Source of the DNA: DASQGA01 sp963722715
GTDB lineage: Bacteria > Actinomycetota > Thermoleophilia > Gaiellales > Gaiellaceae
Reading direction: 5' to 3'
Length of the DNA: 64,000 nt
Assembly (NCBI GenBank): GCA_963722715.1
Contig: CAVROA010000004.1
Coordinates: 124,001-188,000, forward strand
Made by a program: the position numbers and the translations under genes
Notes under the pieces: model-generated
Seen by the model: only the letters and a program-made list of their open reading frames with translations
Database searches by the model: none
Told to the model about the DNA's origin: nothing
In this document: in pieces, positions 1 to 7,848 of the stretch
Layout: each line of letters starts with the position of its first letter
Numbering within the stretch: position 1 is the first letter of the stretch

Positions 1-105
1 GCAGGCGACGCGGTCGTCCGCGCCTTCGCCGCGATCGGCTGGCGCTGGGGCGGGTATTGGACGTCCCCGAAGGACTACCAGCACTTCTCCGCGACGGGCC
101 GCTGA
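1..105 (+). CDS. C-terminal end of an M15-family D-alanyl-D-alanine carboxypeptidase (partial)
   Basis: The window opens inside a reading frame that ends at TGA 103-105. The 34 visible residues contain FAAIGWRWGGYW followed by SPKDYQHF. This matches the end of VanY/M15 zinc DD-carboxypeptidases, where the Trp/Gly-rich strand and the His of the Y-x-H-F motif, a zinc ligand, close the active site. Such enzymes trim peptidoglycan stem peptides outside the membrane. The N-terminus and the other zinc ligands lie upstream of the window. The family call rests on this short motif only. Confidence 0.6.
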   Translation, partial: AGDAVVRAFAAIGWRWGGYWTSPKDYQHFSATGR

Positions 106-143
106 CGGGAATGTCAGAAGTGCCCGATTCGTTCTCAAGAGTA

Positions 144-410
144 ATGAGAACGCCAACTGACATCCGTAACGATCTCGACCAGGCCACAGAGCGCCGGGCC
201 GAGATCTGGGAAGACCTGTCCGAACAGCACGACGCTGTCAAGTCGGCGCAGGCGGCCGAGCTCTCCGAGCTGATCGAGGAGCTCTGGACCGAGCTGCGAC
301 GTGCCCAGGTTCACGCACGTTTCGGCCCTGCCGACGAGATCATCGCTCGCGCCCGGGCAGAAGACCGGCTCGACCGTGAGTCCGAGCGGCGCTACATCCG
401 CGCTGCTTAG
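144..410 (+). CDS. Small charged helical hypothetical protein
   Basis: An 88-residue protein if it starts at ATG 144 (MRTPTDIRNDLDQ); an in-frame ATG at 111 is the alternative. It is rich in Glu, Arg and Ala with heptad-like spacing, including a leucine/glutamate stretch in the middle, so a short soluble coiled coil is likely. I recognise no domain. Its TAG stop (408-410) overlaps a TAA stop on the other strand (407-409), the tail-to-tail arrangement seen at five other places in this window. This supports it being a real gene. Function unknown. Confidence 0.5.
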   Translation: MRTPTDIRNDLDQATERRAEIWEDLSEQHDAVKSAQAAELSELIEELWTELRRAQVHARFGPADEIIARARAEDRLDRESERRYIRAA

Positions 411-538
411 CGCATCGGTGCCGCATCGGCGTGACGGCGCCCGGCGAGCTCTGCGCCGGCGACGTCGAGTCGCCCGTCGTTCACCTCGACGGCGACCTCG
501 TAGGACCGATTGAATCGGCGGTGGCCGATCGAGCGCCG
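407..538 (-). other. In-frame open continuation of the zinc-ribbon gene beyond an amber codon
   Basis: Reading on past the TAG of the neighbouring zinc-ribbon gene, the same frame stays open for 43 sense codons and ends at TAA (407-409). The encoded peptide includes SYEVAVEVNDGRLDVAG, which looks like ordinary protein and keeps G or C in third positions. The TAA overlaps the stop of the convergent gene by the same 4-base pattern as other convergent pairs here. The amber at 539-541 may therefore be a sequencing error, a nonsense mutation or a readthrough site, with the true gene end at 407. I see no SD or start that would make it an independent gene. Confidence 0.5.
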
Positions 539-787
539 CTAGGCGGCGAGCGGATCGGCGCCGGCGATGCGCTCGGCGGCAAGCGGCATCAGGTAGCCAC
601 AGCGTCGGCAAACCACGAGTACCACGGGCACCTCGTCGTCGGATCCATCGCATGCCTCGAGTCCGCAGAGGTGCTTGGCAACGCTCATGCGGTCGACGGC
701 TCGACAGAGCGGACAGGAGACCACGTAGCGGCTCAGGTGCGCCTCGACAGCGGCGACGTCGATGCTTCCTGAAAGAGTTGCGCTCAT
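539..787 (-). CDS. Small zinc-ribbon protein
   Basis: An 82-residue protein read from ATG 787 to an amber at 539-541. It has a CPLC knuckle near residue 25, single cysteines near 41 and 46, and a CRRC knuckle near residue 60. This fits a treble-clef or ribbon zinc site. No catalytic motif is visible. The frame continues open to 407, so the protein may really be about 125 residues. It is transcribed away from the glycosyltransferase across a 71-base gap. A TACACC hexamer about six bases before the ATG would give a leaderless mRNA. Function unknown. Confidence 0.55.
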   Translation of the reverse strand: MSATLSGSIDVAAVEAHLSRYVVSCPLCRAVDRMSVAKHLCGLEACDGSDDEVPVVLVVCRRCGYLMPLAAERIAGADPLAA

Positions 788-858
788 GAACTAGGTGTAG
801 CGCGACTGGTGAAGTGCGGCGACCCCCGTTCGGGCTATCCCTGACAAGAGTCAAAGTG

Positions 859-1881
859 ATGCGGATTCTTCTTGTTTCATCGATGTTTCCTGGCCGGGAG
901 GACCCGGACTACGGCGTCTTTGTGAAGCAAATCGCGGACGCACTCGAGGCCCGCGGGCATGAGATCTCTTACGCCGTCTCCGATCGCAGATCGGGGGCGC
1001 TGGGAAAGCACGTTCGTCTGGCGGGTAGCGCATTGCGGGCGGCGCGCGGCTTTCGGCCGGACGTCGTCTACGCGCACTACCTCGTTCCGGCGGGGGTTGC
1101 CGCCGCCGGCGCGGCGCGGCTCGCCGGTACCGGCCTGGTGCTGACCGCTCACGGACGCGACGTCAGAAACGTGGACGCGATCAGGGGTGTGCGAAGGCTG
1201 ACGGCACTTGCCGTCGGACGGGCGAACACGGTTGTCGCTGTCTCCGACTACCTGCGTCGCGAGCTGCTCCAGAAGCTGCCCGGCCTCGAAGATCGGGTCG
1301 AGGTGATCGACAGCGGTGTCGACCTGGACCGCTTCCGCGGGCGCGACGCCGCGGAGGCTCGCGAACAGGTCGGGTGGCAGGGAGAGGAGCCGTTCTACCT
1401 CTTCGTTGGACGGCTCGACGAGCGGAAGAACGTCCTTCGCCTCGCCGAGGCCTTCGAGCGTCTGGGTCGGGGGAGCCTCGCCTTCGTCGGCGACGGTCCT
1501 TTGCGGCCGGCCCTCGAGGGCCGGCCGGGAGTACGGCTGGTCGGGCGCGTTCCGCATGACGAAGTCGCCACCTGGATCTCCGCCTGCGACGTCCTTTGCC
1601 AGCCGAGCCTGGTGGAGCCGTTCGGGCAGGCACTGCTCGAGGCGATGGCGAGCGAGCGCTCCGTCGTCGCGACCGAGGTCGGAGGGCCACCGGAGTTCGT
1701 GAGCGCCGAGTCAGGCGTCCTGGTCGACCCGCTGAGCGTCGCGGCGATCGCCGATGGGCTTCGCCGGGCCGCTGAGCTTCCGCGGCCGAATCGTGCCGCG
1801 CGCGCGGCCGCTTCGGCGCACGACGTACGGCTTCAGGCCGAGCGGGTCGAGGCGGTGCTGGAGCGGGCGGCGGCAAAATAG
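859..1881 (+). CDS. GT4-family glycosyltransferase
   Basis: A 340-residue GT-B glycosyltransferase. I chose ATG 859 (MRILLVSSMFPG) because the Rossmann strand typical of GT4 enzymes starts exactly there; upstream in-frame residues are not protein-like. The N-domain has TAHGRDV, the C-domain opens with LFVGRLDERKN, and the nucleotide-sugar-binding EX7E motif (EPFGQALLE) starts at about residue 253. Family members transfer a sugar from a nucleotide donor onto lipids or polysaccharides at the inner membrane face. The acceptor cannot be told from sequence. The CDF transporter gene starts six bases after its stop, so the two are probably co-transcribed. Confidence 0.85.
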   Translation: MRILLVSSMFPGREDPDYGVFVKQIADALEARGHEISYAVSDRRSGALGKHVRLAGSALRAARGFRPDVVYAHYLVPAGVAAAGAARLAGTGLVLTAHGRDVRNVDAIRGVRRLTALAVGRANTVVAVSDYLRRELLQKLPGLEDRVEVIDSGVDLDRFRGRDAAEAREQVGWQGEEPFYLFVGRLDERKNVLRLAEAFERLGRGSLAFVGDGPLRPALEGRPGVRLVGRVPHDEVATWISACDVLCQPSLVEPFGQALLEAMASERSVVATEVGGPPEFVSAESGVLVDPLSVAAIADGLRRAAELPRPNRAARAAASAHDVRLQAERVEAVLERAAAK

Positions 1882-1886
1882 CTCCA

Positions 1887-2795
1887 ATGCATAGCCACGA
1901 TCACGGGCCCGGGGTCGACGACGATCGGCGCCTACTCGCCGTCTCGCTGGCGCTGATCATCGCCTTCATGGTGGTGGAGGTCGTCTTCGCGCTCGCCGCG
2001 AACTCTCTTGCCCTGCTGGCCGACGCCGGGCACATGCTGACCGACGCGGCCGCGTTGGGGCTGGCACTTCTCGCGGCCTGGGCGGCGAAGCTGCCGGCGC
2101 GGGGCCGCTGGACGTTCGGCTTCGGCCGGGCCGAGATCCTCGCGGCGCAGACGAACGGGATCACGCTCGCTCTGATCGGAGTCTGGATCCTCTTCGAGGG
2201 CACCCGTCGCCTGATCGACCCCCCGGAGGTGCGTGGCGGGATCGTCTCGATCGTCGCCCTGATTGGGATCGCGGTCAACCTCGCGGTGCTCGCACTCCTC
2301 TCACGTGCCCGGAGGGACAGCCTGAACGTCCGGGGCGCCTACCTCCACATCGCCACCGACCTGGCAGCGTTCGCCGGGACGGCCCTCGCCGGCGGGCTCA
2401 TTCTCCTCACCGGCTGGGATCGGTTCGACCCTGTCGCCTCGCTGCTCGTGGCCTGTCTCATGTTCCTGGCCAGCTACACGCTGCTGAAGGAGTCGGGCCG
2501 CATCTTCCTCGAGGCGGCGCCGGAGTCTGCCCCACCCGCGGACGTGGGGCGGGCGATCGCGGAGCACCCCGGCGTGGTGGAGACCCACGACCTGCACGTC
2601 TGGACGGTCACGAGTGGCTTTCCGGCCCTGTCCGCCCATGTCTTGGTGGAGCCGGGCGGGGACTGTCACCGGATCCGGCTCGAGCTCGAGAGCCTGCTCC
2701 GCGAGCGGTTTGGACTCGACCACACGACCCTTCAGGTCGAGCACGTCGGTGTGCAAAGCGGTCTCGAGATCACGCGCCGGGCCCGCCCCGACTGA
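1887..2795 (+). CDS. Cation diffusion facilitator (CzcD/ZitB-like heavy-metal efflux)
   Basis: A 302-residue, six-helix CDF transporter that exports divalent metals such as Zn2+ or Co2+ in exchange for protons. A His-rich start (MHSHDHG) precedes helix 1. The helix-2 metal site reads D46-x2-H49-x3-D53 and the helix-5 site H154-x3-D158, the arrangement of zinc-type CDFs. The C-terminal cytoplasmic ferredoxin-like domain contains THDLHVWTV and ends near QVEHVG. It follows the glycosyltransferase gene closely with only a weak ribosome site. Metal specificity is inferred from the HD-HD pattern. Confidence 0.9.
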   Translation: MHSHDHGPGVDDDRRLLAVSLALIIAFMVVEVVFALAANSLALLADAGHMLTDAAALGLALLAAWAAKLPARGRWTFGFGRAEILAAQTNGITLALIGVWILFEGTRRLIDPPEVRGGIVSIVALIGIAVNLAVLALLSRARRDSLNVRGAYLHIATDLAAFAGTALAGGLILLTGWDRFDPVASLLVACLMFLASYTLLKESGRIFLEAAPESAPPADVGRAIAEHPGVVETHDLHVWTVTSGFPALSAHVLVEPGGDCHRIRLELESLLRERFGLDHTTLQVEHVGVQSGLEITRRARPD

Positions 2796-2825
2796 ATCTA
2801 TCGAAATCAACGTCTTTCTACGCTA

Positions 2826-3221
2826 ATGTCAACGTTAATGGCCGCCGCAACGGTTCGAGTCCTGATCGCGGACGATCACGAGCTTTTCGTCGACGCGCTG
2901 CGGGCGCTGCTCGAGACAGAGCAGGGGATCGACGTCGTCGCGACGGCGCCGAACGGCCTCGAGGCGGTCGAACGCGCTGTCGAGCTGGAGCCCGAGGTGG
3001 TCTTGATGGACGTCAGCATGCCGGTGCTCGACGGGTTCGAGGCCACGCGTGCGATCCGGGAGCGTGCTCCGGGCACGCGCGTCCTCTTCGTCACAGGCTC
3101 GAACGCCGAGGAGGACCTTGAGCGGGCGCGCGAGGCAGGGGCCAGCGGCTACATCAGCAAGGACAAGATTGCGGCCGAGCTCGTGGAGGCGATCCGTGGA
3201 GCGGCCGGGTCGGACGGCTAG
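2826..3221 (+). CDS. Stand-alone response-regulator receiver protein
   Basis: A 131-residue CheY-like protein made of a receiver domain only. The acidic pair sits in LIADDHE (about residues 14-17), the phospho-acceptor is Asp62 in LMDVSMP, the switch Thr lies in FVTGSN, and the conserved Lys is in YISKDK. The sequence is most like receivers of NarL/LuxR regulators, yet no DNA-binding domain follows: the frame stops in an unbroken stretch before secG. It may act by protein contacts or be a trimmed NarL-type regulator. ATG 2826 or ATG 2838 could be the start. No histidine kinase gene is nearby. Confidence 0.8.
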   Translation: MSTLMAAATVRVLIADDHELFVDALRALLETEQGIDVVATAPNGLEAVERAVELEPEVVLMDVSMPVLDGFEATRAIRERAPGTRVLFVTGSNAEEDLERAREAGASGYISKDKIAAELVEAIRGAAGSDG

Positions 3222-3244
3222 AGGGTTCTCGCTATCCTGACCCC

Positions 3245-3463
3245 GTGCTCGGAGTCGTTGCAGCCTTTCACGTTCTCGTCTCGATCTTCATGGTCGTGCT
3301 CGTCCTCATGCACTCGGGGCGAGACGCCGGCTTCGGAGGCCTTGGCTACACACCGGCCTCGCAGGGCGGTCAGCACATCGTCGAGCGCAACCTGACGCGC
3401 CTGACGGTCGTGGTCGCGGTGGTCTTCACCATCACGACGATCGCATTGTTCTACATGCTCTAG
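3245..3463 (+). CDS. secG: Preprotein translocase subunit SecG
   Basis: A 72-residue protein with two membrane helices (about residues 3-22 and 52-70) joined by a Gly-rich loop with GGLGY, the SecG signature. SecG binds SecYE and eases SecA-driven export through the inner membrane. The start is GTG 3245; no other start fits the first helix. Its TAG stop is inside a CTAG that also provides the stop of pmbA on the other strand. Length and topology match the family. Confidence 0.88.
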   Translation: MLGVVAAFHVLVSIFMVVLVLMHSGRDAGFGGLGYTPASQGGQHIVERNLTRLTVVVAVVFTITTIALFYML

Positions 3464-4824
3464 AGGCCCGGCCCGGAGCCGGTGCCGACGACCGTGAAGG
3501 TCTCCGTCGCGACCGGGGGCACCAAGGAACCGAACGGATACCGCTCTCCGTAGAAGTCACTTCCGTTCACGAGCGTCACGTCCCGCCCGAGCCCCAGCAC
3601 GGACGCGGCGAGCGCGGGAAACGACGTCGTGAAGCGCAAGTTGGCGAGCGGCTCCGTCACGCGGCCGCCTTCGATCCGGAACGTCCCGTCTCGAGTCATG
3701 CCCGTGATCAAACCCTCGCGGGGGTCGACGAGGTTCACGTAGTGGAGCCGCGTCACGTAGATGCCGTCGTCGACCAGCTCGGCGAGCTCCTCCAGGTCCG
3801 CGTCACCGCCGGGCACGGAGAGGTTGAAGGGGAGAGGACCGAAGGACTGGGCCGGCGCAGCTAGCGCGTGGCCGGTCGACTCGCGACCAGCCTGCGCCGC
3901 CGTACGCCGGTCCCAGACGACGTCCTTCGCAACTCCGCCTTCCACGATCGGGACACGCTGCTTCGGCACTCCTTCGAAGTCGAAGGCCTTCGGGAGGCCG
4001 CGCCGGTCGCCGCCGTCGTCGTAGAGCGAGAAAGTGGGGTGGAAGAGCGTCTCGCCGATGCGACCGGAGAGAAAGCTCCTCCCCTCCAGGAGCGCGAGAG
4101 CTCCCAGCGAGCTGTACGCGAAATACCAGAGGAGCTCCGCAAAGGCGTAAGGCTCGAGCACGGCGCGGTATGTCCCCGGCTCGAGGTCGTGGGCGCCCGC
4201 GGTTCGGGTGGCCTTCTCCGCCGCCTCGTGCGCCACCACGGCGGGATCGATCTCGCCGGCCTTCCAGGAGGTGGCTTCGGCATAGCCGGAGCAGTTCTCG
4301 GAAGCAGCGAGGGCCAGGACTGTCGCATCCGTCATGGCCTGCGAGACCGAAAGCCCGGTTGTCGAGGCCACGCCGAGCTCGGTGACTCCGCTCGTGTAGT
4401 AGCCGTAGAGGCCGAAATCGCCGGCCGCCTCGATCGCCGACCACGCCCGCTCGGCCTGGTCGGCGGGGCCCTCGGCGCCCGTCGCCTCGTCGAACCCGTC
4501 CACGGCCGGCGCCTCGACCGGCGGCTGGAGCCCCGGGAAGCCGGGGTCGGGAGGCGCGCGGTCGGCGATCTCCGCGGCACGCCGAGCTGCCTCCGTGAGG
4601 CCTTCGTCGTCCGTGCGGTTCGTGGTGGCGCATCCCACCCGTCCATCGCGCGCCACGCGGAGGGTCACCGACTCGTCGACGATCAGAGTCGGCTGGTGGA
4701 CGACCGAGTCGGCGAAGCGCGCGAAGCCGGACCGCTGTGACTGGACCAGCGCATCGGCCTCGTCCCCCTCGGCTCCACGGCATGCGCGCTCGGCGAGATC
4801 GAGCGCCCTCGACGAGTCGCTCAC
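3460..4824 (-). CDS. pmbA: TldE/PmbA subunit of the TldD-TldE metalloprotease
   Basis: A 454-residue PmbA-like protein read from GTG 4824, which overlaps the tldD stop as GTGA. TldE pairs with TldD in a heterodimeric protease that degrades unfolded peptides and matures some RiPPs such as microcin B17. In this family TldE has the fold but not the zinc ligands, consistent with the lack of an HExxxH motif here. The C-terminal half is typical, with LVNGSDFYGERYPFGS near the end. Coupling to tldD suggests equal synthesis. No RiPP precursor is visible next to it, so a housekeeping role is likely. Confidence 0.85.
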   Translation of the reverse strand: MSDSSRALDLAERACRGAEGDEADALVQSQRSGFARFADSVVHQPTLIVDESVTLRVARDGRVGCATTNRTDDEGLTEAARRAAEIADRAPPDPGFPGLQPPVEAPAVDGFDEATGAEGPADQAERAWSAIEAAGDFGLYGYYTSGVTELGVASTTGLSVSQAMTDATVLALAASENCSGYAEATSWKAGEIDPAVVAHEAAEKATRTAGAHDLEPGTYRAVLEPYAFAELLWYFAYSSLGALALLEGRSFLSGRIGETLFHPTFSLYDDGGDRRGLPKAFDFEGVPKQRVPIVEGGVAKDVVWDRRTAAQAGRESTGHALAAPAQSFGPLPFNLSVPGGDADLEELAELVDDGIYVTRLHYVNLVDPREGLITGMTRDGTFRIEGGRVTEPLANLRFTTSFPALAASVLGLGRDVTLVNGSDFYGERYPFGSLVPPVATETFTVVGTGSGPGL

Positions 4825-6260
4825 GACCGGATGCCGACCCTGACCTGGCGAAATCGCGCGGGTGGGGCGCCGTGGGAGACGTGCGCGCTCTGTCCCGGCT
4901 GCCCTTTCCCACAGTTCGTGAGACCCCCCATCGTCCACTCCTCCTTGCCCGCGAGCGCGTCCAGCGAGCCCCAGAACTCGGGCGTGACGCCCATGTAGGT
5001 CGCATCGCGGAGGAGCCGGCCGCGCTTGCCCTTCTTGATCTCCCACGCAACCTGTGTTCCGAACTGGAAGTTCAGGCGCTTGTCGTCGATCGACCAGCTC
5101 TTGTTGGTGCCGAGGAGGATCCCGTCGTCGACGTCTGCGAGGAGGTCGTCGAGTGTTCCCTCGCCGGGCTCCAGGTGGAGGTTCGTCATCCGAACCAGCG
5201 GCATCCGGCTCCAGCCGTCGGCCCGCATCGACCCGCCGCCACCCCCTCCGAGGAGCGACGCGGTCTCGCGGGAGTCCAGGAAGCCCTCGAGGATGCCTGC
5301 GTTCACGATCGGCTCGCGGCGCGCGGGGACGCCCTCGTCGTCGTAGCCGAACGTGCCGAGGCCGCGCGGCGTCGTGGAGTCGGCCGTGATGTTCATGAGC
5401 TCGGAGCCGTAGCGAAGGGACCCGAGGTCGTCCGGCTTCAGGAAGCTCGTGCCGGCGTAGGCCGCCTCGGTTCCGTAGATCCGGTCGAGCTCGGTCGGGT
5501 GGCCGACGGACTCGTGCACCTGGAGCTGCATCTGCTCCGAGTCGATCACGACGGTCGTGACCTTCTGGGGGCACGGGTCCGCCTGGAGCAGCGCGGCGGC
5601 CTCCTCGGCGATCCGAGGACCGTGCTCGTCGAGCGCCAGGCCTTCCACGTACTCCCAGCCGGCCTGGGCGCTCGAACCGCCGTGCGCGCTCGGATAGCTC
5701 CGGACCTGGACGGCTCCGTCCGTGGTCGCGAGCGCCTCGACTCCGGCGCCGCACTCCACGAACTCCTGGAAGACATCGGCGCCTTCTGACGACCGGAACG
5801 CGCGCTGCTCGCGGCTCGCGCGCGCAGCGGCCTGCGTGATCGTCACGTCGGCATGGCGGAGGGAGGCATCCGCTCGCAGGAGGAGCTCGATCTTCTCCTC
5901 GAGCGGAACGTCGATCGGATCGCGCTCGAACGGTGTCCGGTACTCGCCCGGCTCGGCGCTCACCGGAGCGAGGACGACCGGACGCCTCGTGCGTGACGCG
6001 CTGGCCCGGGCGAACTCGGTCGCACGCGCGGCGGCTTCCTTGGCGCCGGAGTCCGAGAGGCGGCGGTCGCAGGCGAACCCCCAGGCGCCTCCGACCAGGA
6101 CGCGCACTCCGATCCCCTCCGACTCGCCGTCGGCGATCGACTCGACCTCACCGTTCTTCGTCGCGATGTCCTGGGTGCGCCTGAGGATCGCGCGGGCGTC
6201 GGCGTAGTCGGCGCCGGCAGCCAGCGCCGCGTCGACGGCAGTCCCGCAGAGCTCGCGCAC
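4821..6260 (-). CDS. tldD: TldD zinc metalloprotease subunit
   Basis: A 479-residue TldD. The zinc motif HESVGH covers residues 249-254 (His249, Glu250, His254) and is followed by PTELDR. Other family marks are FGYDDEGVPA and the C-terminal NCGKGQPGQ. With TldE it forms a barrel-shaped heterodimer that cleaves flexible peptides in the cytoplasm. The ATG at 6260 is followed at once by the expected N-terminal helix. The gene heads a two-gene operon with pmbA, just beyond the tRNA-Leu gene on the same strand. Confidence 0.9.
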   Translation of the reverse strand: MRELCGTAVDAALAAGADYADARAILRRTQDIATKNGEVESIADGESEGIGVRVLVGGAWGFACDRRLSDSGAKEAAARATEFARASASRTRRPVVLAPVSAEPGEYRTPFERDPIDVPLEEKIELLLRADASLRHADVTITQAAARASREQRAFRSSEGADVFQEFVECGAGVEALATTDGAVQVRSYPSAHGGSSAQAGWEYVEGLALDEHGPRIAEEAAALLQADPCPQKVTTVVIDSEQMQLQVHESVGHPTELDRIYGTEAAYAGTSFLKPDDLGSLRYGSELMNITADSTTPRGLGTFGYDDEGVPARREPIVNAGILEGFLDSRETASLLGGGGGGSMRADGWSRMPLVRMTNLHLEPGEGTLDDLLADVDDGILLGTNKSWSIDDKRLNFQFGTQVAWEIKKGKRGRLLRDATYMGVTPEFWGSLDALAGKEEWTMGGLTNCGKGQPGQSAHVSHGAPPARFRQVRVGIRS

Positions 6261-6300
6261 GGGGATACATTAGTTAGAGGCCGACCTGCCGGCCGAGGAA

Positions 6301-6337
6301 CGAAGAAGGCGCCCCTGGCCGCGAGCCGGAGACGCCT
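6301..6337 (-). terminator. Probable terminator of the tRNA-Leu transcript
   Basis: In the minus-strand RNA, the bases at 6326-6337 and 6307-6318 can form a stem of about 12 pairs, with two G-U pairs and one mismatch. It is followed by a short U-containing tail (UCUUCG). It lies directly downstream of the tRNA and upstream of tldD. The weak U-tract makes the call moderate. Confidence 0.35.
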
Positions 6338-6340
6338 CTA

Positions 6341-6426
<86 letters not shown>

Positions 6427-6450
6427 GCGGAGGGGGATTGTACCGGCCGG

Positions 6451-6495
6451 TTGACGCCGTCCGCGCGCCTCGCTACTCTTCCGAACATACGTTCG
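6451..6495 (+). promoter_or_regulatory. lexA promoter with SOS box over the start site
   Basis: A promoter reads TTGACG (6451-6456), a 17-base spacer, then TACTCT (6474-6479). The box CGAACATACGTTCG at 6482-6495 has perfect CGAAC/GTTCG half-sites, the LexA operator of Gram-positive and actinobacterial genomes. It covers the predicted transcription start, so LexA should block its own promoter until RecA-stimulated cleavage. Confidence 0.88.
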
Positions 6496-6514
6496 TCCTA
6501 AGCGGAGGGAAGCG

Positions 6515-7153
6515 ATGCTCACAGACCGTCAGCGCGAGATCTATGACTATGTGGTGGCCTACGTCGACGAGCACGGATATCCACCCACGGTGCGTGAGAT
6601 CGGCGAAGAGGTGGGGCTTGCTTCGCCGTCCACCGTCCACGCGCACCTGGCCAACCTCGAACGGGCGGGATACATCCGTCGCGACCCGACGAAGCCGCGG
6701 GCACTCGAGCTCCTGGGCCGGGAACGTCCGGCCTCCGACGGCTCCCTGGGCGAGGCGGCACGCGTGCGCGTTCTGCCACTCGTCGGGCAGGTCGCAGCGG
6801 GCGGTCCCCTCCTCGCGGAGCAGAACGTCGAGGATCATCTGGCGGTCCCTGAGCCTCTCTCATCCGGTTCCGGGGAGGAGTTTCTCCTGCGGATCCGCGG
6901 CGAGAGCATGATCGAGGCGGGGATCATGCCGGACGATTACATCGTCGTCCGCCGTCAGCAGACAGCCAAGAACGGCGACATCGTCGTGGCGCTCGCAGGC
7001 GACGACGAGGCGACCGACGAGGCGACCGTCAAGCGCTTCTTCCGCGACGGGAGCCAGATCCGTCTCCAACCGGAGAACCAGACCATGGAGCCGCTCTTCC
7101 CGGATCACGTTCAGATCCTCGGAAAGGTCACGGGAGTGTTCAGGACCGTCTGA
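6515..7153 (+). CDS. lexA: LexA SOS repressor
   Basis: A 212-residue LexA with a good ribosome site (GGAGGG) before ATG 6515. The N-terminal winged helix carries the recognition region VREIGEEVGLASPSTVHAHL. A linker leads to the self-cleavage site Ala95-Gly96 in QVAAGGP. The Ser/Lys dyad is Ser131 (GESM) and Lys173 (TVKRF). DNA damage triggers RecA-dependent self-cleavage and derepression of repair genes. The SOS box in its own promoter indicates autoregulation. Its TGA overlaps the ATG of the next gene (TGATG). Confidence 0.95.
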   Translation: MLTDRQREIYDYVVAYVDEHGYPPTVREIGEEVGLASPSTVHAHLANLERAGYIRRDPTKPRALELLGRERPASDGSLGEAARVRVLPLVGQVAAGGPLLAEQNVEDHLAVPEPLSSGSGEEFLLRIRGESMIEAGIMPDDYIVVRRQQTAKNGDIVVALAGDDEATDEATVKRFFRDGSQIRLQPENQTMEPLFPDHVQILGKVTGVFRTV

Positions 7154-7344
7154 TGGAAGTTCTCTCACTCAACAGGACGCTCGACCAGGAGCTCCACGCG
7201 CTCACGCGGGGCGCCAGCCTCGAGTGCCTGGCGTGCGGGGAGTTCGTCATGCGTACTCCCCGGGGGATCGCCTGCCCGGAGTGCGGCTCGCAGCTCGCAC
7301 TCTCGGAGGCTTCCGGCCTGGAGGTGCATACGGAGGCGGGCTAA
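7153..7344 (+). CDS. Zinc-ribbon protein translationally coupled to lexA
   Basis: A 63-residue protein with two zinc knuckles, CLAC (about residues 24-27) and CPEC (about residues 40-43), as in a minimal zinc ribbon. Its ATG at 7153 shares one base with the lexA stop, so it should be made with LexA and induced in the SOS response. The N-terminal 20 residues look helical. I know of no defined function. A DNA- or protein-binding partner in damage control is an inference from position only. Confidence 0.7.
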   Translation: MEVLSLNRTLDQELHALTRGASLECLACGEFVMRTPRGIACPECGSQLALSEASGLEVHTEAG

Positions 7345-7399
7345 GAGCTCGCGCGCCCGATCCGTGAGGGCCGACGGGCTGTGACGGCGGGTACAATTC

Positions 7400-7762
7400 G
7401 AGGTGCAGGCCGGGTGATCGCGGGCCGCTTCGGCGGTCCGAGGAAAGTCCGGACACCAAAGGGCAGGACGCTGGGGAAATCCCAGGCGGCGAAAGCCGAC
7501 GGAAAGTGGCACAGAAAGGAGACCGCCACCGGCGAATGCGTTTCTCTCCGGAGACGCCGGCGGTAAGGGTGAAAGGGTGGGGTAAGAGCCCACCAGCGTC
7601 GTGGCGACACGACGGCTAGCCAAACCCCGTCCGGTGCAAGACGAACAGGCTCCGCTCGAGGCGGCCCGCCGAGGAGCCGGGTGCGTCGCTCGAGGCACCG
7701 GGGAACCGGTGCCCTAGATGGATGGTCACCCTCGACAGAATCCGGCTTACAGGCCTGCTACC
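7400..7762 (+). ncRNA. rnpB: RNase P RNA, bacterial type A
   Basis: The catalytic RNA of RNase P, which trims 5' leaders from pre-tRNAs. Universal blocks are present: GAGGAAAGTCCGGAC near the 5' end (7439-7453), GGTAAGGGTGAAA with GGTAAGAGCCCACC in the middle, and ACAGAATCCGGCTTACAGG at the 3' end. The P1 helix closes as GGTGCAGGCC near 7402 against GGCCTGCTACC near 7752-7762. A TACAAT hexamer at 7392-7397 is a good -10, giving a start near 7403. I see no clear -35. Confidence 0.95.
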
Positions 7763-7795
7763 AAAGCCCCCGCCTCGGCGGGGGCTTTCATTTTT
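7763..7795 (+). terminator. Strong intrinsic terminator of rnpB
   Basis: A perfect 11-pair stem, AAAGCCCCCGC and GCGGGGGCTTT, with a CTCG loop at 7763-7788. It is followed by CATTTTT, a classic U-tract. Confidence 0.92.
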
Positions 7796-7813
7796 CCTGG
7801 ATGAGTCCTTCAG

Positions 7814-7848
7814 TTGACATATGCCGATATAGGTATATAAATCTTGAC
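7814..7848 (+). promoter_or_regulatory. Promoter and operator-like palindrome of the first arsR gene
   Basis: TTGACA (7814-7819), a 16-base spacer and TATAAA (7836-7841) form a near-consensus promoter. The expected start falls at about 7848, on the ATG itself, so the mRNA should be leaderless. The spacer holds an imperfect 20-base palindrome (7819-7838) of the form ATAT-n-CC-n-ATAT-n-GG-n-ATAT, matching 16 of 20 bases with its reverse complement. It is a plausible ArsR operator. Confidence 0.7.
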
